38,122 nt of DNA from Bryobacterales bacterium (lineage in GTDB: Bacteria; Acidobacteriota; Terriglobia; Bryobacterales; Bryobacteraceae): assembly GCA_947446025.1 (NCBI GenBank), contig CANFEY010000046.1:1-38122 (forward strand), given 5' to 3'. Both the position numbers and the translations under genes were made by a program. Below the pieces are notes generated by a model. The model was not told where the DNA came from. It searched no databases and saw only the letters and a program-made list of their open reading frames with translations. Below, one piece after another: positions 25,114 through 31,990 of the stretch. Position 1 is the stretch's first letter. Every line of letters begins with the position of its first letter.

Positions 25114-25425
25114 ATGCTCATCCTCTTCGACCACGGTACGCCGCGAGGCCTGGCCCGCGTCCTACCAGGTCACCGAGTCCGTACCGCGAAGTCCATGGGC
25201 TGGGACAGACTCTCGAACGGCATCTTGCTCAGCGCCGCGGAGACAGCTGGCTTCGAGCTGCAGATCACTACCGACAAGAACCTCGGCTATCAGCAGAACT
25301 TGAGCCAGCGGAAGATCGCGGTGATTGTCCTAGCGATTTCCCAGTGGCCGCAACTAAAGCTGGACGTCGTGCCTGTTGTCGCAGCCGTCAATTCGGTAGA
25401 GCCGGGAAGTTACGTAGTAGTTTGA
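25114..25425 (+). CDS. DUF5615 PIN-like toxin candidate
   Basis: A 103-residue protein matching the DUF5615 (Mut7-C-like, PIN-superfamily) plan: MLILFDHGTPRGLARVLPGH at the start, then TAKSMGWDRLSNGILLSAAE, and LQITTDKNL with a second conserved Asp, followed by a hydrophobic strand (IAVIVLAISQW). Asp6 and the Asp of TTDKN are candidate metal ligands of a nuclease site. With the DUF433 gene it forms a toxin-antitoxin-like operon. Toxicity has not been shown from sequence. Confidence 0.87.
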   Translation: MLILFDHGTPRGLARVLPGHRVRTAKSMGWDRLSNGILLSAAETAGFELQITTDKNLGYQQNLSQRKIAVIVLAISQWPQLKLDVVPVVAAVNSVEPGSYVVV

Positions 25426-25427
25426 AC

Positions 25428-25579
25428 CAGCCCCAGCGTTGACCACAATCGACTTCCCGCTCCCGTTCTCGCCCGTCAAAAGGTTCAGCCCCGCATGAAA
25501 GCGGACCCGCACGGATTCAATGACGGCATAGTTTTCAACGCAAGTTCAACCAGCATGGACTCGTTCCGATTATAGCGAG
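25428..25579. repeat. Direct repeat, right copy: orphan recN 5' fragment
   Basis: A second copy of the recN start including the Walker A coding region, on the minus strand. A one-base loss after the fifth codon (CTGTGCG reads CTTGCG) shifts the frame, and a two-base loss occurs near the other end. Walker A would read GENGSGKS instead of GETGSGKS. It is a non-coding remnant that marks the far boundary of the inserted module. Confidence 0.92.
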
Positions 25580-25754
25580 CGCGCGGATACGCAAAAGGGG
25601 GACTGGCTCGAATTTCGGCGCCTTTGCGAAAGCTCGTGCCTGTACCCATTTTGCCGCGTCATCTGCGACTCCTTCACGAAGATCGCAGGCGAAACCGCCT
25701 CCGCTACCGCTGCGACGGCAGGCGTTTCGCCTCCCATCTTGAATTTTCAGCAGC
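25580..25754. repeat. Intergenic region with dispersed palindromic repeat, copy B
   Basis: The stretch from 25681 reads GATCGCAGGCGAAACCGCCT, then CGGCAGGCG, TTTCGCCTCCCATCTTGA and TTTTCAGCAGC. It matches 4742-4836 in order, but with about 17 bases missing in the middle. No gene is visible. The element lies directly beyond the recN remnant and before the arsC stop. Confidence 0.55.
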
Positions 25755-26102
25755 CTACAGCAGATCAAGGACAGCTTCCGCGGGGCGGCAGGGGCGGACA
25801 CCTTTCGCCGTATCGACGACGGGCCGGTTGAGCAGGGACGGGTGTTCCGCCAAGAACGCTGTGAGCTGGGCGTCGGCCCACTTGGGATTGGCCAGGTCGA
25901 GCTCCGCGTAGAGTTTCTCTTTGGTGCGAAGGAAGGCTCGCGTGCCAAGACCGGAGCGTTTGATGAGCGCCTTCAGTTGGGTCAGCGTCGGCGGGTGCTT
26001 CAGGTACTCGACGATGGTGGGCTCGATGCCGCGCTCGCGCAAGAGGGCTAACGCGTTGCGGGAGGTCCCGCAATTGGGATTGTGGTAGATGGTGGCGTTC
26101 AT
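25755..26102 (-). CDS. arsC: ArsC-family arsenate reductase (glutaredoxin type)
   Basis: The start chosen is the ATG giving MNATIYHNPNCGTSRNA; its first bases overlap the upstream stop (ATGA). The 115-residue protein has the catalytic Cys in NPNCGTSR and the three arginines that bind arsenate in the family: FLRTKEKLY, LNRPVV and GVRPCRP. Glutaredoxin-linked ArsC reduces arsenate to arsenite; close relatives (YfgD, Spx-like) may do other things. No arsenite pump or ArsR regulator is next to it. Confidence 0.88.
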   Translation of the reverse strand: MNATIYHNPNCGTSRNALALLRERGIEPTIVEYLKHPPTLTQLKALIKRSGLGTRAFLRTKEKLYAELDLANPKWADAQLTAFLAEHPSLLNRPVVDTAKGVRPCRPAEAVLDLL

Positions 26103-26302
26103 AGTGACGTGGGCACCCATTGATAGCCGAAGGGGTCCGTGACGATGGCGGAGCGGCCGTAGGGGAGGTCGGCGAGGGCTTGCTTCGATGTGGCTCCGGC
26201 GGCCAGAGCTTGGTTGTAGACGGCGTCGCCGATGAGGGCGGCGGCGTGCATGACGCGACCTTCGTGTTCATGTTGGAAGTTTTCGCGGATGGGAAACGGC
26301 AT
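26099..26302 (-). pseudogene. Shortened VOC/PhnB-like glyoxalase-fold remnant
   Basis: A 67-residue frame from ATG 26302. RVMHAAALIGDA matches the centre of PhnB-like VOC proteins (RVMHAxLxIGDS) and AVYNQALAAGATSKQALAD followed by VTDPFGYQW matches their C-terminal half, but about 35-40 residues that normally lie between are missing, as is the N-terminal half. It is therefore probably an internally deleted gene. It still overlaps the arsC start (ATGA). A small functional derivative cannot be excluded. Confidence 0.55.
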
Positions 26303-26310
26303 GGAGATCC

Positions 26311-26879
26311 TTACCAGGAAGTATAATTCCCCGCCCGGATGCGCGCGAGTGTCTGCATGATCTCGGGCGCTTCCTTGAGTTCCGCGAGGGGCGCGAGGTG
26401 GGCTTCGATATAGGCCCAACCCAGCGTTTCGCCATTGCGGACGGCGATGCCTTCGGCGTCGCGCAGATCGATGGCTCGGGAGGCGAAGGGCTTGAAGACC
26501 ATGAGGTCTTCGGCGGAGCAGGTGCGAAGTTCGACACCGCCGGGGTAGGTGAAGACGCTTGCCCGCCGGATTGCGTCTTCTTCAAAGGAGAACGCTCCAA
26601 GGGAGACGTCAATTCCCACTCCATCGGGAGAGGCTAGCAACAATACGCGGCGCTGGAGAGCAAAGTCCTTGGCCTCAGACACGCGGGAAACGATGCCAGC
26701 AGCTTGTCGATAAACTGGTCTTCGTGACCGAAACCCGTGAGCAACGTGAGATCCACGTCGCGGGTGACGCGCGGTTCAGCCCAGCGCTGAACTGCCACGC
26801 CGCCTATCAGGCAGCTGCCCCAACCCTGAGCGCCGCAGAATTGTTGGATTGCGAGGGCAGTTTGGAAGACTCGGATCAT
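26311..26879 (-). pseudogene. Frameshifted nucleotidyltransferase (AbiEii/DUF6036-like)
   Basis: Two overlapping frames together form one protein of about 190 residues. The first part (from ATG 26879) has the nucleotidyltransferase motif LIGGVAVQRWAEPRVTRDVD; the second (to 26311) has FALQRRVLLLASPDGVGIDV, RTCSAEDLMVFKPFASR and ELKEAPEIMQTL, which continue the same family. The frame changes near 26683-26690, at TTTCCCGCG on the coding strand. A single-base loss or sequencing error explains it. The start overlaps the stop of the 74-residue partner gene. Related proteins occur as toxin-like partners in AbiE-type pairs. Confidence 0.8.
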
Positions 26880-27100
26880 TTTCGAAGCTTCGCGAACAGA
26901 CGCTGCATCTCCACCAAACCGGAGGTGGTTCGCATCGGCAAAGTCACCACGTGATCGAAGGCGTCACCAAGCAGCTCGATTACATGGACGTTGTCCGCCA
27001 CGCGAACCTCCTCGCGGCGGATGGCAGCGAGCGCGGGACCGGCGTGCTTCCAAGTCTCCACCCATCGGCGCATGTCGGCGGTGATGGCGGGATGGGGCAT
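26876..27100 (-). CDS. Small partner protein upstream of the nucleotidyltransferase
   Basis: A 74-residue protein (MPHPAITADMRRWVETWKHAG at the start, then VHVIELLGDAFDHVV) with no recognised domain. Its TGA overlaps the nucleotidyltransferase ATG (ATGA), which is the usual layout of small partner or antitoxin-like genes for this family. With the partner frameshifted it may now be orphaned. The 150 bases upstream (27101-27252) show nothing recognisable. Confidence 0.65.
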   Translation of the reverse strand: MPHPAITADMRRWVETWKHAGPALAAIRREEVRVADNVHVIELLGDAFDHVVTLPMRTTSGLVEMQRLFAKLRK

Positions 27101-27252
27101 GTCTTCCTAATTATCGCGCGCCGCAGCGGAGCCGGCCGTCAAGGACAAGCCTTCACCCGTAGCCACGGGATTCCGAACACGCATCGGAGCTGGGGGCATT
27201 CCCTATTAGACTAAACAATCCGGCAAAATGGTTGCAGAAAGCAGATCACGCG

Positions 27253-27654
27253 ATGACATCGAAATTGCTGCGCTTCAACGGCACCGTCGAGCGCGACCCC
27301 GCCATCGAGGTGTGGCTGAAAGAGCATACCGGCGAATTGGGAGCCATCGCGCAGCACTGGTTTCAAGTGATGCGAGAGTGCGGCGACGAAGTACGTGAGC
27401 TCCTGCATGACGGATGCCCGGTCGCCTGCCTGGGAGACACTCCCTTCGGCTACGTCAACGTTTTCCGTGCGCACGTGAACGTGGGATTCTTTCAAGGCGC
27501 GGCACTGCCGGACCCGGCGCGCCTATTGGAGGGCACGGGGAAATTCATGCGGCACGTGAAGCTGAGGCCGGGGGCGGCGGCGAACGACGCGGCTCTGCGC
27601 GGGCTTATTGAGCGGGCGTACTGGGACATGAAGGAGCGTGTCGAGAATGAATAG
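27253..27654 (+). CDS. DUF1801 domain protein
   Basis: A 133-residue protein starting at ATG 27253; another ATG at 27232 adds seven residues. The plan FQVMRECGDEVRELLHDGCP, then FGYVNVFRAHVNVGFFQGAALPDP, LLEGTGKFMRHVKL and LIERAYWDMKERVE is that of DUF1801 (YdhG/CyaY-like fold) proteins. Function is unknown. It stands alone and converges on the next minus-strand gene. Confidence 0.85.
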   Translation: MTSKLLRFNGTVERDPAIEVWLKEHTGELGAIAQHWFQVMRECGDEVRELLHDGCPVACLGDTPFGYVNVFRAHVNVGFFQGAALPDPARLLEGTGKFMRHVKLRPGAAANDAALRGLIERAYWDMKERVENE

Positions 27655-27717
27655 GAATTGAAGCCGCAGTCGGCAAATCCAATTCATCGTGGAAGGAGCG
27701 CCTCGGGTTCGACAAGT

Positions 27718-28407
27718 TCAGCGAAGGCTTGCCGAACAAGCTCCCGCACGATACCACGAGATGCGCAGAGCGCCCGGATGGAGTTCCGCGCAGGCGATGC
27801 CTCCCACAAAGGTGCGGTCGTAGTCTCGCTTGCCCACTTGAACTTCCCCAGGGGACGGGCGAGGACCCCAAGGACCAAGCTCGAGGTAGTAAGAGTCGTG
27901 CCGGCGATAGCGCCCGATCCGCTTTTTCAAGACCTGTGCCGTGCGCGTCTGGGGAGTGCCAGAGTCCAGGTCCTGGTTGAGTGCCGCGGCCACGCCAACA
28001 CCGTCGCATGAGTTCGCCGTCACCAGAATGAATATTTGAAACCAATGCCAAGAGCTGCAGTTCTCCACAGCCACTGCGGCGAGCAGACATCCGATGATCA
28101 GCCCGAAGACTGCCAGGAGTTCCCATCGAACTGGACGCGACAGAGTGGTCATTAGCCAGAGGCACGGCGACGCGCCCGAGAACATGTAGACATGGGTAAG
28201 ATTGGGCCGACTATCGCCCTTGCCAACGAAAAGGTGAATTGCGCCCTGCCCCTGACGGTAGAGGATCGCAGCGACCCACGGAATGATCGCCACCACATAA
28301 AAGACTGGTGTCGTTGGACCAAACATCGCCAGTGAAAACAGGACCGCAGCAACGCTACCCCAACCGAGAGTGCGCGTTCGCAGGCGGGCTTGCGGTTCAG
28401 TGAACAT
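27718..28407 (-). CDS. Unrecognised membrane protein with soluble C-terminal region
   Basis: The start at 28407 (MFTEPQARLRTRTLGWGSVA) is chosen because an 83-residue upstream extension would read antisense-like across the metallo-hydrolase gene. The 229-residue product has about four or five hydrophobic segments (two between 20 and 55, VYMFSGASPCLWLMTTL, LLAVFGLIIGCLLAAVAV, WFQIFILVTA) and a soluble tail from about 150. No family is recognised. It starts six bases after the metallo-hydrolase stop, so the two probably form one transcript. Confidence 0.65.
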   Translation of the reverse strand: MFTEPQARLRTRTLGWGSVAAVLFSLAMFGPTTPVFYVVAIIPWVAAILYRQGQGAIHLFVGKGDSRPNLTHVYMFSGASPCLWLMTTLSRPVRWELLAVFGLIIGCLLAAVAVENCSSWHWFQIFILVTANSCDGVGVAAALNQDLDSGTPQTRTAQVLKKRIGRYRRHDSYYLELGPWGPRPSPGEVQVGKRDYDRTFVGGIACAELHPGALRISWYRAGACSASLR

Positions 28408-28412
28408 CGCAG

Positions 28413-29183
28413 CTAATACACGAACGCCCCAGTTGGCTTCCCCGGCTCGGCGACCACTAACTTCGGCGACAAGCAGCGCTCTTCTAACGACTGGTTCGCC
28501 ATCAGCCGCACGATCTCGGGGTGGTTGTTGTGTTCGCTCAAGTGGCCGAGGATCAACGTGCTGGTGCGCGAATCGAGAACCTCGCGGATAAAGTTGCAGG
28601 CGACTTCGTTCGAGAGGTGGCCCATCCGCCCCATGACGCGCTGCTTCACGCTCCACGGGTACGGGCCGACTTTCAACATTTCCAAGTCGTGGTTCGATTC
28701 GAGTAGCAGCAGGTCAGAGCCTTGTAGGTGAACGCGGACGGATTCGGGCATGTAGCCGAGGTCGGTGGCGATGGACACTTTGAGGCCTTGGGAGCGGAGG
28801 GAGAAGCCCACGGGGTCGGCTGCATCGTGGGGGATGGTGAAGCTATCGATGTCGATGTCGCCGACGACGAAGCTGGAGCCGGCTTGGAAGAGTTCGAGGA
28901 TGGGCTGGAATTCTCCCCAGGGGATGGCAGGGGCGGTGAGGCGGCTGCAGTAGACGGGGATGCGGAGTTTCTTGGCGATGGCGGGGAGGCCGGTGATGTG
29001 GTCGGAATGCTCGTGGGTGATGAGGATGGCGGTGAGAGATTCGGGGTCGACGTTGATGGCGGCGAGGCGTTCGAAGGTTTCCTTGCGGGAGAGGCCGGCG
29101 TCGACGAGGATGCGGGTGCTGTCTGTGGCGACGAGGGTGGAGTTGCCGTTCGAGGATGAGGCGAGGACGGAGACTTGTAGGAT
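28413..29183 (-). CDS. MBL-fold metallo-hydrolase, WalJ/YycJ-like, with non-standard start
   Basis: A continuous minus-strand frame of 256 codons encodes LQVSVLASSSNGNSTLVATD, the N-terminus typical of WalJ/YycJ proteins, then the metal motif THEHSDHITG (His57, His59, Asp61, His62), IPHDAADPVGFS, ATDLGYM and LGHLSEHNNH. Full family length is about 260, so the product is complete. No ATG, GTG or TTG exists between the in-frame TAG upstream and residue 125 (GTG at 28811). The likely start is ATC at 29183, five bases after AAAGGAG (29189-29195). A start from 28811 would lose the active site. Confidence 0.82.
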   Translation of the reverse strand: MLQVSVLASSSNGNSTLVATDSTRILVDAGLSRKETFERLAAINVDPESLTAILITHEHSDHITGLPAIAKKLRIPVYCSRLTAPAIPWGEFQPILELFQAGSSFVVGDIDIDSFTIPHDAADPVGFSLRSQGLKVSIATDLGYMPESVRVHLQGSDLLLLESNHDLEMLKVGPYPWSVKQRVMGRMGHLSNEVACNFIREVLDSRTSTLILGHLSEHNNHPEIVRLMANQSLEERCLSPKLVVAEPGKPTGAFVY

Positions 29184-29346
29184 GATGGCTCCTTTGGGGG
29201 ACTATGGCGTCCTGGTAGTCGGCACACCGATCAGGGTGGGCCGACAAGTTCAGGGTGCGCTGGACTCCTCTCACAGCATCTCACTTTTGTGGATCTCTTG
29301 GCGGAGGACATTTTCCGACTGCCGGATCTTACTCGTGAGACGCACC

Positions 29347-30624
29347 CTAGCGCTTCGGTGGCAAAGTTACAGCACGTGCAGCTGCCTGCAAGAAGGTGTT
29401 CAAACGCCATGCGTAGTTCTGCGCGGCTAGCCTATAGGCAGGGAAATCCTCTTCTATCAACGTTGATGACTCCGCGAGGTAGACGCCGCCGCGATCTTGT
29501 CCGCCAGCCAAAACGGCTTGGATGCGTTTCTCTAATTCGGCATATGGTACGGCAAGGACAATGAGACGGTCCGGATTTGGGACCCTCTTCGGCTCACCCG
29601 GAAATGTAAACATTGGCTGGTCCCATGACTCAAATCCAGCGACGTAGAGTTGACCTCGATAGTCTTTGAAAAAGAAGGCACCGGTCTGCGACTCGTCACC
29701 CTTCGCATATGGTGTCTGGGCGAAGATTTCCGCGTTTGTCCATACTCGTCCGGCGGGCGATTCTACCGGATCGCGGGGCCAGGGGGACTGGCTCTTCAGC
29801 GACTTGGCGGACACCATGTAGTTTTCGATCGCGTCTTCCTCGCGTATCGCTTCGGGTGCCTCTGTTGGGCCGCCACCGGGACTATACATGAGCCGCCGGG
29901 CCATTCCGAGTAGTGCTTCCCGTTGCAGGGAGGGGAGTAGCGCCGAAGCTTGGCGCACCATGTTCTCTCCTACGATCTCGATCTCCTTGCTTCCGCAATC
30001 AAACCGGGAAAACAGCTCTCCGACTCCGTTGCGGATCTCCGATTCTGAGTACGGCGAGGCTGGTGGCATGAAGAGGTCCATCAGCCGCTGTCCGAGCGGA
30101 GGCTGGCCGCGAAGGTCTTTAGGTCCTAAGTAGCCCACGACACTCTGAAATTTCGACGGGGTGGTGAGCGTGTAGCTTGGCTGCGTCCCAGCCGGCATGG
30201 AGTATGTTGAAGACATAGGCACGCCTCCGATGTAAGTGGTTCGTAGCATTTCTACGAACCGCGGCTCATAGATCGTGACCTCGATCGGGTCCGTGAGGCG
30301 ATCCCGGCACTTGTTGATCATCTCCACCACGTAGCGGGTGTAAAGCAGCCGGAACGGATAGCTTCGCTCATCCATGCCAAGGATGGTCTCGCCGTGATAC
30401 AGGGCCGAAATGAGTTTCTCGCCGTCTCTGCCGCCCAGGGTGAAGGCGGCAGGTACCACCTTCGACTGTAGCTCGTAAAACAGTTTTTCGTAACGCGCCC
30501 GGTCTTCTACGTCGGCTTTCATTGCTTGGACCGACCGAGCCTGTTGATTCTGAAGCTCCGCCAGACTTATTACCGTCCCGCCATAGTTGATCGCGCCGGT
30601 AGTATCCTTGCCCAAGGTCGTCAC
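29347..30624 (-). CDS. Unrecognised 425-residue protein
   Basis: A frame beginning at GTG 30624 with no visible Shine-Dalgarno; the same frame is open upstream only to 30675 and offers no better start, so the N-terminus is uncertain. No signal peptide or transmembrane helix is seen. Features include a helical N-terminal part (AELQNQQARSVQAMKADVED), a central segment TTPSKFQSVVGYLGPKDLRG, and C-terminal RLIVLAVPYAELEKRIQAVL. No domain is recognised. It lies downstream of two decayed genes in a stretch that looks less GC-rich than average. Confidence 0.6.
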   Translation of the reverse strand: MTTLGKDTTGAINYGGTVISLAELQNQQARSVQAMKADVEDRARYEKLFYELQSKVVPAAFTLGGRDGEKLISALYHGETILGMDERSYPFRLLYTRYVVEMINKCRDRLTDPIEVTIYEPRFVEMLRTTYIGGVPMSSTYSMPAGTQPSYTLTTPSKFQSVVGYLGPKDLRGQPPLGQRLMDLFMPPASPYSESEIRNGVGELFSRFDCGSKEIEIVGENMVRQASALLPSLQREALLGMARRLMYSPGGGPTEAPEAIREEDAIENYMVSAKSLKSQSPWPRDPVESPAGRVWTNAEIFAQTPYAKGDESQTGAFFFKDYRGQLYVAGFESWDQPMFTFPGEPKRVPNPDRLIVLAVPYAELEKRIQAVLAGGQDRGGVYLAESSTLIEEDFPAYRLAAQNYAWRLNTFLQAAARAVTLPPKR

Positions 30625-30659
30625 GCTGATGGGCTGGCCAAGTCCGGTGGACGACTGAT

Positions 30660-30858
30660 TCAGAGATGCTGGAACTCATTGAATTCCGGAGTCAAGCGAA
30701 TGCCGTCGAGATAATGCTCAAATTCGTACGGAGCGGAGAGGCGAGCACTTCTGGGCGATCGCGGGCCAGATTTCCGACTCGATCAAGTCCCGATACGCCG
30801 GGGTATCCCCGAACTGCGTTTGCCTGCCAGTTCTGAAAATCGCCACTACATGTGCCAT
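30660..30858 (-). pseudogene. Short frameshifted coding remnant
   Basis: From ATG 30858 the minus strand reads MAHVVAIFRTGRQTQFGDTP and continues to PAIAQKCSPLRS, then stops in frame; an adjacent frame continues sensibly as YEFEHYLDGIRLTPEFNEF to a stop at 30660. Together they would make a protein of about 66 residues. The ATG overlaps the end of the TonB-like remnant. No family is recognised. Confidence 0.4.
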
Positions 30859-31556
30859 GTCAACGGGGTATCCGAAGGACTGTTCGTGCTGGCACCAGTT
30901 TCCTCGGTGGTGCTCGCGGTGATCCGCACGCGGTCGCTCGATAAAATCAGCTCGCCGCCGTCGAAAGCGGATCTGGGGCGGAGTACAACCGTTACTTCGG
31001 CTTCGCGCACTACCCCTGGCTGAACCGGCTCAAACCGCAGGCGGCTCGCGACCGTGCGCGCAGCGGTCGCCACGCCCGCGACATCCTCCAATGCACGGGC
31101 CCCTGCAACGGCCCCATTGGGGTTCAGCGTCAACAGAACCGAACGGTACCCACGCTCTCCCCCACCACCGGGTCCGCTTCCCGTGGCTCCAATCCGCGGA
31201 GTATCTTCGGCCCAAAGGTCTGTGTAACAATCGCCAGCCGAGCCCCACTTTCGTCTCCGTAGTCACGGGAGCCATGGGTGGAGACAACACCGATGCGGGG
31301 AAGCCAAGCGTTATCAACCCTCCTCAGTTCCCCTTAAATAGAACCGTTCTCGCGCTCGGGCAGAGGCGGAGCACAGCGGGTGCAACGCGTCGCAGGGCCG
31401 AATCCAGCTCCATCTCATTCTTGCGGTCAAAAAGATTCGTGGAGCCGTTAACGTTCAGAACTGGCAAAGTGCTTGACGAAGCAGCACTTGCTCGCCAAAT
31501 GCCATATTCGCGAGCGGAACCGCCAGTGCGCCGAGTACCCGGAACTTGTTCCTCAT
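30846..31556 (-). pseudogene. Decayed secreted protein gene with TonB-C-like end
   Basis: The 5' end is well preserved: AAGGAG (31565-31570), eight bases, then ATG 31556 and a signal peptide MRNKFRVLGALAVPLANMAF. Coding-like sequence then continues in different frames: LPVLNVNGSTNLFDRKNEME, later RRVDNAWLPRIGVVSTHGSR, and finally RSVLLTLNPNGAVAGARALE with TVASRLRFEPVQPG and EAEVTVVLRP, which resembles a TonB C-terminal domain. At least two or three frame changes are needed, so the gene is dead or poorly sequenced. Confidence 0.5.
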
Positions 31557-31644
31557 TCCCCGTTCTCCTTCAAAAAGATTCTAACACCGCCGTCGTGACG
31601 TTTCTGGGCCGCTTCCAGGCGTCTCGGTAAGAGGTTAGGGGACG

Positions 31645-31734
31645 TACAATAGAAATAGAGCGCGCCCTAAGCCTTAGCGGCATCCCGGTCGATGGAAGGG
31701 TAGGGAAAACCTAACGCGCGCTCGATCCAAGGAG
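31645..31734 (+). promoter_or_regulatory. Putative -10 box and structured mRNA leader of purS-glmS
   Basis: A -10-like TACAAT at 31645-31650 would start transcription at about 31657. The RNA then begins with GAGCGCGC (31658-31665), which pairs perfectly with GCGCGCTC (31716-31723). Inside are three short hairpins: CTAA-GCC-TTAG, CATC-CCGGTC-GATG and TAGG-GAAAA-CCTA. The Shine-Dalgarno AAGGAG (31729-31734) follows six bases after the closing stem. The layout suggests a regulatory leader, but no known riboswitch class is recognised. A good -35 is not visible. Confidence 0.45.
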
Positions 31735-31738
31735 AACT

Positions 31739-31984
31739 ATGAAGGCTCGCGTGTACGTTTCCATGAAGAAGACGGTTTTAGATCCCCAGGGGCAGACGAT
31801 TCAGAGTGCCCTCAACGGGTTGGGGCACAAGAGCATCAGTGGCGTGCGTCAGGGGAAGTTTTTCGAGATGGACCTGGCGGCGGGTATGAGCCGGGAGGAC
31901 GGCGCGAAAGAGTTGGACTTGATCGCGCGGGAAGTATTGGCGAATCCGGTAATGGAAGATTACCGGGTGGAATTGATCGACTAA
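31739..31984 (+). CDS. purS: PurS, FGAM synthase small subunit
   Basis: An 81-residue protein (MKARVYVSMKKTVLDPQGQT, then GHKSISGVRQGKFFEMDL and VLANPVMEDYRVELI) of PurS length and pattern. PurS joins PurL and PurQ to form phosphoribosylformylglycinamidine synthase, where it helps pass ammonia from PurQ to PurL. PurQ and PurL are not in the window; instead glmS, another glutamine amidotransferase gene, follows after six bases. AAGGAG lies four bases before the ATG. Confidence 0.92.
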   Translation: MKARVYVSMKKTVLDPQGQTIQSALNGLGHKSISGVRQGKFFEMDLAAGMSREDGAKELDLIAREVLANPVMEDYRVELID

Positions 31985-31990
31985 AACATT

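Noticed and set aside
28728-29159. Plus-strand acidic, Gly/Asp-rich frame of 143 codons
   Set aside because: It is opposite the metallo-hydrolase, whose HxHxDH motif and family length show which strand is coding.
31091-31630. Plus-strand frame of 179 codons
   Set aside because: No ribosome site or domain; the minus strand has Shine-Dalgarno, signal peptide and TonB-C-like sequence, so the decayed minus-strand gene explains the region better.
31645-31990. glmS ribozyme or ZTP riboswitch before purS-glmS
   Set aside because: Neither consensus core is present; the leader folds differently and is much shorter than a glmS ribozyme.
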